A stretch of 64,000 nucleotides of DNA from Streptomyces sp. R302. GTDB taxonomy: Bacteria > Actinomycetota > Actinomycetes > Streptomycetales > Streptomycetaceae. Location: assembly GCF_012927245.1 (NCBI RefSeq), contig NZ_JABBGE010000017.1:62001-126000 (forward strand). The letters run 5' to 3'. The position numbers and the translations under genes are program-made. This document shows, piece after piece, positions 7,267 through 14,931 of this stretch. Below the pieces are notes generated by a model that saw only the letters and a list, made by a program, of their open reading frames with translations, searched no databases and was not told the origin of the DNA. Numbering within the stretch: the stretch's first letter is position 1; each line of letters begins with the position of its first letter.

Positions 7267-8526
7267 TCAGTTCCTGACCGTCGCCTCTTCCCGGTCGCGG
7301 TCGGCGAGCAGGGCCTTGAGCCGGGACAGCGCCTCGATCGCACCGGCCCGTACGACGACGTCGCCTTCCCGGGCTCCCTCGATCGGGTAGGACTTCCACT
7401 CGCCGTTCTCCATCAGCCCCTCGGGGTCGACGAAGAAGACCTTCATGCCCCGCTCGCGGGCGCGGGCCTGGACGGCGCGGCGGTCGGCGTGCAGGCCGAC
7501 GACGAGGAGCGCGTTCGCCTGCTTCTCGAAGGGAACGGGCGGGATCTTCTGGTCGTAGCGGCGCACGAAGCACTCATCGAGCCCGGCCCGCGCCGCGAGG
7601 AGGTCGAAGTTGTGCTGGATGACGGGGCCGACCAGGTGGCCGGCGTCGTGCAGCTCTTTCAGGATGTGGTGCGCGTCGGTCGGCTGCGCCTCGAACGCGA
7701 TCTTGAACATGGAAGTGAGCTGTTCGGCCTTTGCGGTCGGGGCGGTCAGCATCTCCTCGATGAGGGTGTCGTCCTGCGGCCGCATGGTGAACCGGTGCGA
7801 CTGCGTGAGCGTGTTGTCCTTCCGCTCGGTGACCCGGTACACCTCGTGGAGGTAGTGCAGCGGCGGGACCCCGGCCTCGATCGAGCTGCCGCAGCCGATC
7901 TCGACCATGAACGGCATGTGGTCCAGCAGGCCCGACAGGTCGTCCGCGATCTCCGGCTCGCCGCGCTGCTCCTTGACCCGCATTCCGCCCGCCAGGACGT
8001 TCCACGGGAGCTGCCGGATGGACTTCGGGACCTCGAACTCGTCGGTGATCAGGCGGATGTCGACCGATCGGAAGCCGGCCGGGGTGTCGCGGTCGGCGCG
8101 CTCGTCCTGGGGGTGGTGGTCGTACTCGGTGATGGTGGCCCGCAGGTCACCCTTCGCCCAGGTGCCGTTGTCCTTCTTGCGCCAGCGGCCCCGGCCGAGC
8201 CACGCGTCCACCTGCGTCAGGTACGCCTCGATTTCGCCGGCCGGGGCGAGCACCGAGTGGTAGAGGTACAGGTCCTTCAGCACCAGACGCGGCACCGGGT
8301 AGGTGTAGTCCAGGTCGTACACGTACCGGTAGTGCACGATGCGGCGGCGGCCGTTCTCGTCCTGGGTCCAGCCGGACTGTTCGGCGTTGGCCGGCTCCTG
8401 CGTCCGGCGCCAGATGCCTTCCTCGACCGCGCGGGGCCGCTCGTGGGCGGTACCGGAAAAGTGCCGGTTCCAGGTGTCCACCTGGTCGGCAGTCAACTGC
8501 TCGATCACGGGGTACGGAAAGAGCAT
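7267..8526 (-). CDS. SIR2-like NAD-binding domain protein
   Basis: A 419-residue protein. The C-terminal half looks like a divergent Sirtuin/SIR2 Rossmann domain: IGCGSSIEAGVPPLHYL corresponds to the GAGxSxxxGIP loop, VIQHNFDLLAARAG to the TQNxDxLxxxAG motif, and VVGLHADRRAVQ to the late glycine segment. The N-terminal 200 residues are not recognised. Known SIR2 domains consume NAD for deacylation, ADP-ribosylation or NAD depletion in phage defence; which applies here is unknown. ATG 8526 has GGAGGG seven bases upstream. It heads the group that continues with the aminotransferase piece and the dehydrogenase. Confidence 0.65.
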   Translation of the reverse strand: MLFPYPVIEQLTADQVDTWNRHFSGTAHERPRAVEEGIWRRTQEPANAEQSGWTQDENGRRRIVHYRYVYDLDYTYPVPRLVLKDLYLYHSVLAPAGEIEAYLTQVDAWLGRGRWRKKDNGTWAKGDLRATITEYDHHPQDERADRDTPAGFRSVDIRLITDEFEVPKSIRQLPWNVLAGGMRVKEQRGEPEIADDLSGLLDHMPFMVEIGCGSSIEAGVPPLHYLHEVYRVTERKDNTLTQSHRFTMRPQDDTLIEEMLTAPTAKAEQLTSMFKIAFEAQPTDAHHILKELHDAGHLVGPVIQHNFDLLAARAGLDECFVRRYDQKIPPVPFEKQANALLVVGLHADRRAVQARARERGMKVFFVDPEGLMENGEWKSYPIEGAREGDVVVRAGAIEALSRLKALLADRDREEATVRN

Positions 8527-8828
8527 GTTCGCCCTCCTCGGGGTGTGTGAATGGCGCGGGCCCCGGCAAAAGCGCGGCTGCTGCGCAAGGGCACCTGTCG
8601 TGCCTGCGGCTGTTTGACCGCGTTCTGGCCGGAAGTGCAGCCCGCCCCTCTCCTGCGTCGTGCGGGTGTGATGTGACCTTGCAGCAGGCTGGGGCGGGAG
8701 GTGGTGCCCGGGTGACCGCACGGGACGGGTCGACCGTGTGGCCACCGGAATCGTGGAGCCGAGGCGCGGGGCTACTTCGCCGCCGGCAGGAAGTGCCCCG
8801 CCCCGGCTGGACTGCGGGGGAGGGCCGG
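8527..8828. other. intergenic region before the SIR2-like gene
   Basis: About 300 bp between the DUF6082-like gene and the SIR2-like gene, both on the minus strand. I see the ribosome site of the SIR2-like gene and no convincing short gene, terminator or promoter. Open frames across it lack ribosome sites. Confidence 0.4.
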
Positions 8829-9404
8829 TCAGGCGGGCACGTTGTTCTCGGCCTCGGCCTCGGCCTCGGCCTCGGCCTCGGCCTTGAGGCAGGCCGCGGT
8901 GTACTCGCCGTCAAGGACGGTGATGAACCGGCGGGTGGTCTCGTTCTGGGTCTCCCGGGACCGGAAGTCGCGGGTCACCGCCCAGAAGTCCCGGACGGCC
9001 TTGCGCTCCATGAGGCTGCGGGCCTGCACGTGCAGCTCGGGCAGGGTGATCTGACCCAGCGAGAAGCGGAGCTGGGTGAGGCTGATCTGCTGGTTGACCT
9101 TCACCATCTGGCCGCACTGCTCGGGGCTGAGGCCGTTCCTGGTCCAGATCGCCCACTGCTCGGGGTCGTTCGCGATGACGTTGAGCAGCGTCTGGTGCAT
9201 CTTGGCCGTACCGAGTTCGAGGCGCTGCCCGTGGTGGAGGGCGGCGAGCTCTTCCACCTCCTGGTGGTGCCGCTCGGCGCGCTCGGCCGTCTCGCGGTGG
9301 CGGCGTCCGGCGTCCAGGATGCCGAAGGCCACCGTTCCGGCGGTGATGAGGATGGCGGTGGAGATCTTCAAGGGCTTGTCCTTCGTGGAATCGGTGCGGG
9401 GCAC
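8829..9404 (-). CDS. DUF6082-like membrane-anchored protein
   Basis: A 191-residue protein with one hydrophobic segment near the N-terminus (STAILITAGTVAFGIL) and a helical body (LMERKAVRDFWAVTRDFR) that resembles the Streptomyces DUF6082 family. Function is unknown. The C-terminus is an alternating Ala-Glu run encoded by a hexanucleotide tract (8847-8884). The annotated GTG start has no strong ribosome site, so the true start could be further in. It lies between the methyltransferase and the SIR2-like gene on the same strand. Confidence 0.75.
   Translation of the reverse strand: MPRTDSTKDKPLKISTAILITAGTVAFGILDAGRRHRETAERAERHHQEVEELAALHHGQRLELGTAKMHQTLLNVIANDPEQWAIWTRNGLSPEQCGQMVKVNQQISLTQLRFSLGQITLPELHVQARSLMERKAVRDFWAVTRDFRSRETQNETTRRFITVLDGEYTAACLKAEAEAEAEAEAENNVPA
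8847..8884. repeat. (CTCGGC)n hexanucleotide tract
   Basis: Six tandem CTCGGC units plus two further bases. It encodes the Ala-Glu repeat at the C-terminus of the DUF6082-like protein. Unit length is a multiple of three, so slippage would change protein length without shifting the frame. Confidence 0.9.
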
Positions 9405-9520
9405 CCGCGTTGCGTGGGCGCCGCCGGGCGTGCGTGAGGCGAGACCGGCTGGGTCGAGGGCTCCCGACCTGTAGTCCCCGCAGGGAGACGACAGGGGGTG
9501 AGGCCGGGAGCCGGTTCGTG

Positions 9521-10117
9521 TCAGCCCCAGGGGCCGCGGAGGACGAGGACCGTGCTGGAGCTGTCGGAGGTGAGGTCGTAGCGGTCGTGTTCACGCCAGC
9601 CGGTGGCGAGGGCGCGGATCTGTTCCTCCGGCATGCCGAGATTCCCGCCGGGCGTCTTCTCGGTGACCGCGGTGACGACGTGCAGGACGCCGTCCCTGTG
9701 CAGCCATCGGCGGACGTCCGCGATGAACCGAGGGAGCTCAAGGAACTGGAGGACGTGGCGGCAGGACACCACGTCGACGCTGCCGGTGTGGAGGTGAGGG
9801 GGGATCGGGTCGGCGTCGAAGTCGTGGACCTCGAAGTGGAGCTTGCCGCCGTGCTCGCGGTGGAACTCGTGGGCGCGGTTGATCGCGACGGGGGAACAGT
9901 CGTAGCCGGTGACGTTGAGGCCGATCTGCGCCATCTGGCAGGCCCATTCACCAAGTCCGGTACCGACGTCGATGGCACGCTGCCCGAGCGCGGCGCCGGC
10001 GCGTTCCTGGAGGAGAAGTCGCTCCTCGCGGGGGATCGGCTGGTAGATCGTGTCGTGGGGCTCGTAGATGCTGTCCCAGAAGGCGGCGGACCTGTGCTGG
10101 AGAGGGGCGAGGTTCAC
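9521..10117 (-). CDS. class I SAM-dependent methyltransferase
   Basis: A 198-residue methyltransferase with motif I AIDVGTGLGEWA and the following acidic residue in TGYDCSP, then a motif II-like DVVSCRHVLQFL. The substrate is unknown. The start is GTG 10117, which overlaps the preceding stop (GTGA) and has AGGAGG about ten bases upstream. The protein is short for the fold and probably lacks extra substrate domains. It may belong to the same metabolic cassette or to the regulatory genes upstream. Confidence 0.88.
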   Translation of the reverse strand: MNLAPLQHRSAAFWDSIYEPHDTIYQPIPREERLLLQERAGAALGQRAIDVGTGLGEWACQMAQIGLNVTGYDCSPVAINRAHEFHREHGGKLHFEVHDFDADPIPPHLHTGSVDVVSCRHVLQFLELPRFIADVRRWLHRDGVLHVVTAVTEKTPGGNLGMPEEQIRALATGWREHDRYDLTSDSSSTVLVLRGPWG

Positions 10118-10308
10118 GAGGTGGCCTCCTGTCCGTCGTTGTCGGGACCGATGCTGGGGCCGCAGCGGCGGCGAAGGCGGGCAGGGTCGAAGCGCCGCTC
10201 GAAGGTGTCGCCCAGCCGCGCGCCGAAGAGGTTCACGTCGGCCGGCGGCTGGGGTTCGGGGACCATCGCACGCAGGGCCTGGCCGGGGTCACGCTGTTCA
10301 AGCGTCAT
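10114..10308 (-). CDS. small hypothetical protein
   Basis: Sixty-four residues, charged and Pro-rich, with no recognised domain. ATG 10308 directly follows the stop of a possible membrane peptide frame, and the stop codon overlaps the methyltransferase start by 4 nt, suggesting it is translated to couple the two. The longer frame to 10611 runs through the neighbouring gene and is rejected. Confidence 0.55.
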   Translation of the reverse strand: MTLEQRDPGQALRAMVPEPQPPADVNLFGARLGDTFERRFDPARLRRRCGPSIGPDNDGQEATS

Positions 10309-10316
10309 GGGTGTCC

Positions 10317-10412
10317 TCACGGAGTCCGGAATTCGTAGAGGTAGAACCAGGTGAAGGCGCCGGCGACGGTCACCACCAGGAGGACCTGGGCGGCGATCTG
10401 CCGCCAGCCCAC
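10317..10412 (-). CDS. possible small single-span membrane peptide
   Basis: A short frame between two accepted genes encodes about 31 residues with a strongly hydrophobic run (IAAQVLLVVTVAGAF) and a C-terminal FYLYEFRTP. It is on the same strand as its neighbours and ends eight bases before the next ATG. The start is uncertain (GTG 10412 chosen) and no good ribosome site is visible, so this is tentative. Confidence 0.35.
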   Translation of the reverse strand: MGWRQIAAQVLLVVTVAGAFTWFYLYEFRTP

Positions 10413-10445
10413 CCCGCGGTCGTCCAGCCAGCGCGCAGGTGTCCT

Positions 10446-10865
10446 TCAAGTCGACGGCTCCGGAATGAGGAGCGAGGTGAAACAGCGGCGCTCGGCGACG
10501 AGGTTCAGCGCGTTCGTGTATGACCTGGAGTCCATGCTGATGTGGTGGTACGTCGGGACCAGCACGCCCTGCGCGGACCCGCTGCTCAGGATCGTCAGCA
10601 GCTCGTTCCACGCCTCGCTCATGGCGGGCTCAATCCCGCCGGCGTCGTCGTGGATCGCACTGTGCACCGTCCAGCCGCGGCCGGCGGCCTTGGCGCGCAG
10701 CCGCTGGAAGTGCTCGGTGGGGTTCTCTCCCGGAAGGGTCTTCACGTACAGGACCACCCGCGCCCCCGAGCTGCGAACGACGGCGCTCGCGTTCAGGTCC
10801 TCGCGTAACTGTTGCAGTCGCTTCCCCAGCAGCCCTGTGCTGGTGGGGCTCTGGCTCGTCGTCAT
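10446..10865 (-). CDS. resolvase-like fold protein lacking DNA-binding domain
   Basis: A 139-residue protein whose middle (ARVVLYVKTL, then RGWTVHSAIHDD and ELLTILSSGSAQGVLV) resembles the N-terminal catalytic domain of serine recombinases. The usual catalytic Tyr-x-Arg-x-Ser is changed to YVKTL, and no C-terminal DNA-binding domain follows. It is probably not a recombinase any more; similar short proteins occur beside XRE/DUF397 genes in Streptomyces. ATG 10865 was chosen over the upstream GTG/ATG starts on codon character; no strong ribosome site decides it. Confidence 0.5.
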   Translation of the reverse strand: MTTSQSPTSTGLLGKRLQQLREDLNASAVVRSSGARVVLYVKTLPGENPTEHFQRLRAKAAGRGWTVHSAIHDDAGGIEPAMSEAWNELLTILSSGSAQGVLVPTYHHISMDSRSYTNALNLVAERRCFTSLLIPEPST

Positions 10866-11250
10866 GATCTGCCTCGGCAAGGTCGGGGGAGGGGGGCCGT
10901 CGTCACCTCTGGTACGGCGTGGACCTGAGGTGACTGCACGGCCAGCTGAAATTTCCGCCTGGCTGGTCACCGCTCGTTGCGACTGTTGCGGTTCCCGTGG
11001 CAGAACTACCGTCCTCCATGCGACAGTTCACGTACAACCCCAAGTGAAGTTTTCATTCGTGTCGGCATATGCCGCCGCCTGCGAGATCCTCTTTGCAAGG
11101 AGGACTCGCGGTGGGACACTCTGGACACGCCCTGAGATTCGCTGCACCGTCGGCCAATCGCCCGGACTCTCGCTGAAGTTCGGGGGACTCTCGACTGGCA
11201 GCGGCGCACTGCGGGCAGAATCAAGCGGACTCGCAAGAGGAGGCGAACAC
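10866..11250. other. divergent regulatory region
   Basis: A 385-bp gap between the minus-strand resolvase-like gene and the plus-strand XRE gene. It is noticeably less GC-rich around 11040-11065 (AAGTGAAGTTTTCATTCG), where promoters are likely, and holds a perfect 12-bp palindrome CGGCATATGCCG at 11063-11074, a candidate operator for the XRE protein. No gene is supported here. Confidence 0.5.
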
Positions 11251-12117
11251 GTGGCGGCCCCGACCGGACCCACCATCCGACGCATGCAGCTCGGCATGGA
11301 GCTGGAGCGCCTGCGAAAGAAGGCCGGCTTCACCAACCTCAAGGACGCGGCCCACGGGCTCGGGATCTCCGACTCTCAGCTCTACCGAGTCGAGAAGGGC
11401 ACCTCGGCCTTCCGGCGCGTTGCCGACCTCGTCACTCTCCTGGAGCGCTACGGCGTGACGGACGAGGAAGACGTCGAGTTCCTCGTCGGAATCCACAGGG
11501 ACAGCCTGAACCGCGGGTGGTGGTCCACGTACGCGCGCACACTGCCGTCCGGCATGGCCATGTACGTAGGCCTGGAGGACGGCGCCCGCACCATAAGGGC
11601 CTGGCAGCCGGACGTCGTCTTCGGCCTCCTCCAGACCGAGAACTACGCGCGCGCCGTCTTCCAGTCCAGCAAGCTGATCGAGGAGAAGACGACCGAGTTC
11701 GTGGAGCGTGGGGTCGCCCTGCGGATGGAGCGTAAGGACATCCTCACCCGCGAGAACCCCGTCGAGATCCGCGCCATCCTATGCGAGGCGACCCTTCGCC
11801 GGCGCATGGGCAGCCAGGAAGTGATGCGCGGTCAGATTAACCACTTGATCGACCTGGCTGCCCTTGACAACGTGACCATCCAGGTCCTCCCGCTGAACAT
11901 GCAGACGTATCGGTCGAACTTCGACTTCACGCTCATGGATTTCGGGGAGAACCTGCCGACCGTCGTTCAGATGGACATGCCTGACGGCGCTTCCAACCTC
12001 AGCGACAAGGACACTGAGGTCTGGGCATTCTCCCGCAGGTTCGATGCCCTGCGGGACGGCGCGCTCCCAGTCGGGAGTACGCCGGACTTCCTGCACCAAC
12101 TAGTACGAGAGATCTGA
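11251..12117 (+). CDS. XRE-family regulator with DUF5753-type C-terminus
   Basis: A 288-residue protein with an N-terminal helix-turn-helix (LRKKAGFTNLKDAA, then GISDSQLYRVEKG) and a long C-terminal domain with the hallmarks of DUF5753 (QPDVVFGLLQTENYAR, ILCEATLRRRMG, ALDNVTIQVLPL). Such regulators pair with a small DUF397 protein in Streptomyces, as here, and many control development or antibiotic genes. GTG 11251 has AGAGGAGG eight bases upstream; the much longer frame upstream is not coding. Three bases separate it from the DUF397 gene. Confidence 0.93.
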   Translation: MAAPTGPTIRRMQLGMELERLRKKAGFTNLKDAAHGLGISDSQLYRVEKGTSAFRRVADLVTLLERYGVTDEEDVEFLVGIHRDSLNRGWWSTYARTLPSGMAMYVGLEDGARTIRAWQPDVVFGLLQTENYARAVFQSSKLIEEKTTEFVERGVALRMERKDILTRENPVEIRAILCEATLRRRMGSQEVMRGQINHLIDLAALDNVTIQVLPLNMQTYRSNFDFTLMDFGENLPTVVQMDMPDGASNLSDKDTEVWAFSRRFDALRDGALPVGSTPDFLHQLVREI

Positions 12118-12120
12118 AAC

Positions 12121-12342
12121 ATGTCCCTCAACAAGTCCCTGGACCTGGCGCCCGCTGACGCCTGGGTCGCCTCGTCCTACAGCGGCAACGGAAACAACTG
12201 CGTGGAGGTCGCGGACCTCGCGCAGCGCGGCACCATCGGCACCCGCGACTCGAAGCAGGAGAACGGTCCGGCCTTCGAGAGCTCGCCGGCCGCCTGGTCG
12301 ACGTTCGTGACCGGCGTCGCGGCAGGCAGCTTCTCCGCCTGA
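12121..12342 (+). CDS. DUF397 family protein
   Basis: A 73-residue protein with the DUF397 pattern: W near the start (AWVASSYSGNGNNCVEVA), then IGTRDSKQ and the C-terminal WSTFVTGV. DUF397 proteins are small partners or antagonists of the XRE/DUF5753 regulators next to which they are encoded. It follows the regulator by three bases and is followed by a terminator. The pair resembles a toxin-antitoxin-like or regulator-antiregulator unit. Confidence 0.93.
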   Translation: MSLNKSLDLAPADAWVASSYSGNGNNCVEVADLAQRGTIGTRDSKQENGPAFESSPAAWSTFVTGVAAGSFSA

Positions 12343-12358
12343 ACGAGCTCATAGCCGA

Positions 12359-12403
12359 GCGGCCCGGCTTCCCCCACGGCGGATGAGGGGGAGGCCGGGC
12401 CGC
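12359..12403 (+). terminator. terminator after the XRE/DUF397 pair
   Basis: Sixteen-base arms (GCGGCCCGGCTTCCCC and GGGGAGGCCGGGCCGC, one G-U pair) with a 12-nt loop, 16 bases after the DUF397 stop. Confidence 0.8.
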
Positions 12404-12527
12404 TTCGTGCATCTGTACCCATTGGGGTCCACGAGCCTACCCACAGGACATCAGTTCGTCAGGTGGCAGCGGGTGAACTCCTAGGCCCCCTGGTAGCAGG
12501 CCGTTGCCGCCCTGGAGGACCGCCTGC

Positions 12528-12565
12528 GGCTCGTCGTCGACAGCGACTTCTGACGACGACGAGCC
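12528..12565 (-). terminator. hairpin downstream of the recombinase gene
   Basis: Perfect 12-bp arms GGCTCGTCGTCG / CGACGACGAGCC around a 14-nt loop, about 55 bases after the recombinase stop. It probably ends the seven-gene minus-strand operon. The remaining 150 bp toward the other terminator hold no gene or tRNA that I can see. An attachment site could lie here but is not identifiable from this sequence alone. Confidence 0.65.
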
Positions 12566-12618
12566 GGCCGTCAGCCGCGCTCGGTGGGTGGTGCCACGAT
12601 GATGCGGAGCGGCGGACG

Positions 12619-13830
12619 TCAGGACTCCACGGAGGCGTGATCGCCGGGGGACGGCTCGAAGACGGCGACCTTCTCGAAGACGTCCTTCTTCGCGTTCTTG
12701 ACCGGCCGCACGTACACCTCCCGAGGGATGCGTGAGCCCTTGACCCACCGGCCGGCCTCCTCGAGCTCCTCGTCGGTGGCCCCGGCCTCGGCGAGGTCCG
12801 TGGCTGCGCCCGCGCGAAGACCGTGCGAGCTGATGGGGCGGCCGTCGCCGACGAGTCCGGCCTTGGCGAACCAGTACTTCACCCGCTCGTTGATGGTCTG
12901 CGGGCGCAGGTGCTCGCCGCGCTCGGTGGCGGTCCTCTCCCGGGTTTCAGTGCTGGCCGGCTCGCCGTTCTTGAGGAGGTGCCGGAAGACGGGACCTGTC
13001 GTGACGCCGAAGCCAGCAAGGTGCTGCAGCCAGCGGCGCATACGGGGCACAAGCTGGATGTCCGGCCGGTCCCTGAGGACGAGGGTCTGGGGCTCGCCCT
13101 TGTGGGTTTTGTCCTCGGCGAGCCAGACGAGAACGCGGTCGTCCAGGATCGTCAGGTCCTCGATCAGGAGATCGACGTCCTCAACGCTGCGGGAGAGCAT
13201 CCGGTACCCGAGGGCGAAGATGGCCGCGTCGCGGATGCCGATGGCCCGCCCGCTGGCCTCGGCCTTCTGGATCATAGGGATGACATACGGCAAGGTGAGC
13301 GGGAACGCCTGCTTGACCTTCAGCGCCCGCTTGTTCTCCTTCCGATAGAGCGCCAAGAGCTGCAGGTACTCGCTGCTGTCGGGCTTCTTCCCCACCGGCA
13401 TCGCGGTTCGGATGAGCGACATGTAGTTCTTGATCGTCGAAACCTGAAGACCCTTCGCCATCAGATGCCGCGAGTACTCGGTGAACGTGGCGGTGGTACA
13501 CGGCACCGGCACACGGCCTGTCGCCTCGCCCTCCTCTCCGTCCTGCTCGTCGCGCTGCTCCGCGCACCACTCCCTGAACGCCTTCATCGGGCCCGTCTCA
13601 GCCGGGTCCGACTTCTTCAGCAGGGCGGATGTCTCCGGGCTGACGCGCAGGTCCAGCTCGGTGTACCGGGGTCCGTCAGCCGTGGTCGGCAGAGCCTGGC
13701 CCGGGTGCAGGATGGTGTGCTGATCGACGACGATCCGCGGCGCGGGCTCCTGGACGACCGCCAGGGCCTCGCCCTCGTCCTCGACGAGCTCCGCGTCGAG
13801 GACCTCCTCGTCGAAGGTGTCGTGGTTCAC
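12619..13830 (-). CDS. tyrosine recombinase / site-specific integrase
   Basis: A 403-residue integrase. The C-terminal catalytic domain shows the first Arg region (RDAAIFALGYRMLSRSVEDV), HxLR in SSHGLRAGAATDL, and a Tyr in IPREVYVRP that fits the nucleophile. The middle (TFTEYSRHLMAKGLQVSTI) looks like the SAM-like core-binding domain. GTG 13830 overlaps the stop of the J-domain gene (GTGA). It is the last gene of a seven-gene overlapping operon, an unusual setting, since integrases usually stand next to an excisionase and an attachment site. It may move this operon, or serve host DNA rearrangement. Confidence 0.85.
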   Translation of the reverse strand: MNHDTFDEEVLDAELVEDEGEALAVVQEPAPRIVVDQHTILHPGQALPTTADGPRYTELDLRVSPETSALLKKSDPAETGPMKAFREWCAEQRDEQDGEEGEATGRVPVPCTTATFTEYSRHLMAKGLQVSTIKNYMSLIRTAMPVGKKPDSSEYLQLLALYRKENKRALKVKQAFPLTLPYVIPMIQKAEASGRAIGIRDAAIFALGYRMLSRSVEDVDLLIEDLTILDDRVLVWLAEDKTHKGEPQTLVLRDRPDIQLVPRMRRWLQHLAGFGVTTGPVFRHLLKNGEPASTETRERTATERGEHLRPQTINERVKYWFAKAGLVGDGRPISSHGLRAGAATDLAEAGATDEELEEAGRWVKGSRIPREVYVRPVKNAKKDVFEKVAVFEPSPGDHASVES

Positions 13831-14237
13831 TGCTGGGTCCCTGCTCTGGCGCGCGCCTGCTCGTACCGCCGGCGCGCGGCGATGAACTCCTCGTCGGTGC
13901 CGCCGCGGTCGGGGTGCGCTGCGGCCATCGCCGCCTTCAGCGCGCCGAGATCCGGGGCGGCTGCCGTCTCTAGCACGGGCTCGTTGAGGTAGACGCGGAT
14001 GTCCGGCTCCCACCAGCCGGCGGACTTCCGCCAGACCTCGCCGTCCCGCTCGAGGACGGCCCGGTCGACGAACCGCTCCTGGAGCCGGCCGAACTCTCGC
14101 GGCAGGTAGTAGACACGCCGCGGGGTCTTCTTCGTGATCCGGAAGCGGATGACGCGGGTGGGGATCCAGTCGTTGCCGAACTCGTGCCCGGCCTCGATGC
14201 CGTAGAGGTACTCGATCGGCGCAGGTGCGGCGCTCAC
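13827..14237 (-). CDS. hypothetical protein with C-terminal J-domain-like motif
   Basis: A 136-residue protein. The last 40 residues (LKAAMAAAHPDRGGTDEEF, then AARRRYEQARA) carry the HPD tripeptide (residues 108-110) and flanking helices of a DnaJ-type J domain; the first 90 residues are an unknown beta-rich region. A J domain would recruit and stimulate an Hsp70 partner. GTG 14237 overlaps the preceding stop by 4 nt, and its own stop overlaps the recombinase start by 4 nt. A J-domain protein coupled to a recombinase is not a common arrangement. Confidence 0.7.
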   Translation of the reverse strand: MSAAPAPIEYLYGIEAGHEFGNDWIPTRVIRFRITKKTPRRVYYLPREFGRLQERFVDRAVLERDGEVWRKSAGWWEPDIRVYLNEPVLETAAAPDLGALKAAMAAAHPDRGGTDEEFIAARRRYEQARARAGTQQ

Positions 14238-14404
14238 CGCAGCTTCTCCCAGTCGAACCATGGCCGGATGCCCTGGGCGGCCATCCGGCGGGCGCCGAGC
14301 TGCCAGAAGTCAGGCTCGAGGGTCAGGCGGCCGTTCTCCCAGCGCCATTCGTACTCGCGGCCGAACAGCGCCACGATCCTGCCGTGATCACGGTGTCGGG
14401 TCAT
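14234..14404 (-). CDS. small hypothetical protein
   Basis: Fifty-six residues, rich in Trp and Arg (YEWRWENGRLTLEPDFWQLG). No family is recognised. ATG 14404 overlaps the stop of the upstream paralog gene by 4 nt and the stop overlaps the J-domain gene by 4 nt, so it is clearly part of the coupled operon. The longer upstream frame is rejected because it runs through the neighbour. Confidence 0.65.
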   Translation of the reverse strand: MTRHRDHGRIVALFGREYEWRWENGRLTLEPDFWQLGARRMAAQGIRPWFDWEKLR

Positions 14405-14931
14405 CGGTCCCTCCATCTCCAGCAGTCGGGGGTGCAGTCCTTCGGCCAGTGCCACTCCGCCGGAACTTCGGAGAGGAGGACGGGCAGGTCGCGGCTGTAG
14501 TGAGCCCCGCCCCTGTGGAGAGTGGCAGCCTCAACGGACTGCCAGAAGTGTTCACCGCCATGTCCATCGTCCGCCGAGCAGCCAGCAGGAATGGTCTTGG
14601 TGCAGTAAGTCCCGGGGGCGGGGCCAGGAACGAAACAGGGCATAGTTCCGTCGGAGATGGGCACTGCGGCAGGGTGCTCGCCATGTGTCTTCCACCTCGA
14701 GGCCAACTCCTCCAAGGCCTCCAAGCGCATGTCCGCCACGGCGATGTCTCCACAGCGAATAGCTTCTAGGGCCTGATGAAAAAGCTGCTGGGCCTCGCGA
14801 CGCCCCTTGCGGTAGACGTGTACGGCGTCGCTCTCCTGCACGGGGGAGGCGGCTTGCAGATCGTCTTCCAGTCGGTCACGAATGAAGTAGAACCAGGTGC
14901 GCGCAGTGGCCTGGTCGATGGCGTCGATCAT
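14401..14931 (-). CDS. hypothetical zinc-site-like protein, copy 2 of a tandem pair
   Basis: A 176-residue protein of unknown function, a paralog of the gene at 14928. Both begin with an FIRDRLEDDL helix, share DGT-x-PC followed by CTK and GHGG, and end in DCTPDC..WRDR. The conserved Cys and His residues in the second half look like a metal site. ATG 14931 overlaps the stop of the first copy (ATGA). Confidence 0.75.
   Translation of the reverse strand: MIDAIDQATARTWFYFIRDRLEDDLQAASPVQESDAVHVYRKGRREAQQLFHQALEAIRCGDIAVADMRLEALEELASRWKTHGEHPAAVPISDGTMPCFVPGPAPGTYCTKTIPAGCSADDGHGGEHFWQSVEAATLHRGGAHYSRDLPVLLSEVPAEWHWPKDCTPDCWRWRDR

Noticed and set aside
8847..8884. Repeat tract considered as part of a CRISPR array
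   Set aside because: Six-base units without spacers, inside a coding region. No CRISPR repeats or cas genes were seen anywhere in the window.
10351..11250. Upstream extension of the XRE regulator frame
   Set aside because: It runs over a minus-strand gene and the promoter region; a GTG with a strong ribosome site marks the start at 11251.
12406..12618. Attachment site or tRNA next to the recombinase
   Set aside because: No tRNA-like cloverleaf or matching direct repeat could be identified elsewhere in the window; only a hairpin is clear.
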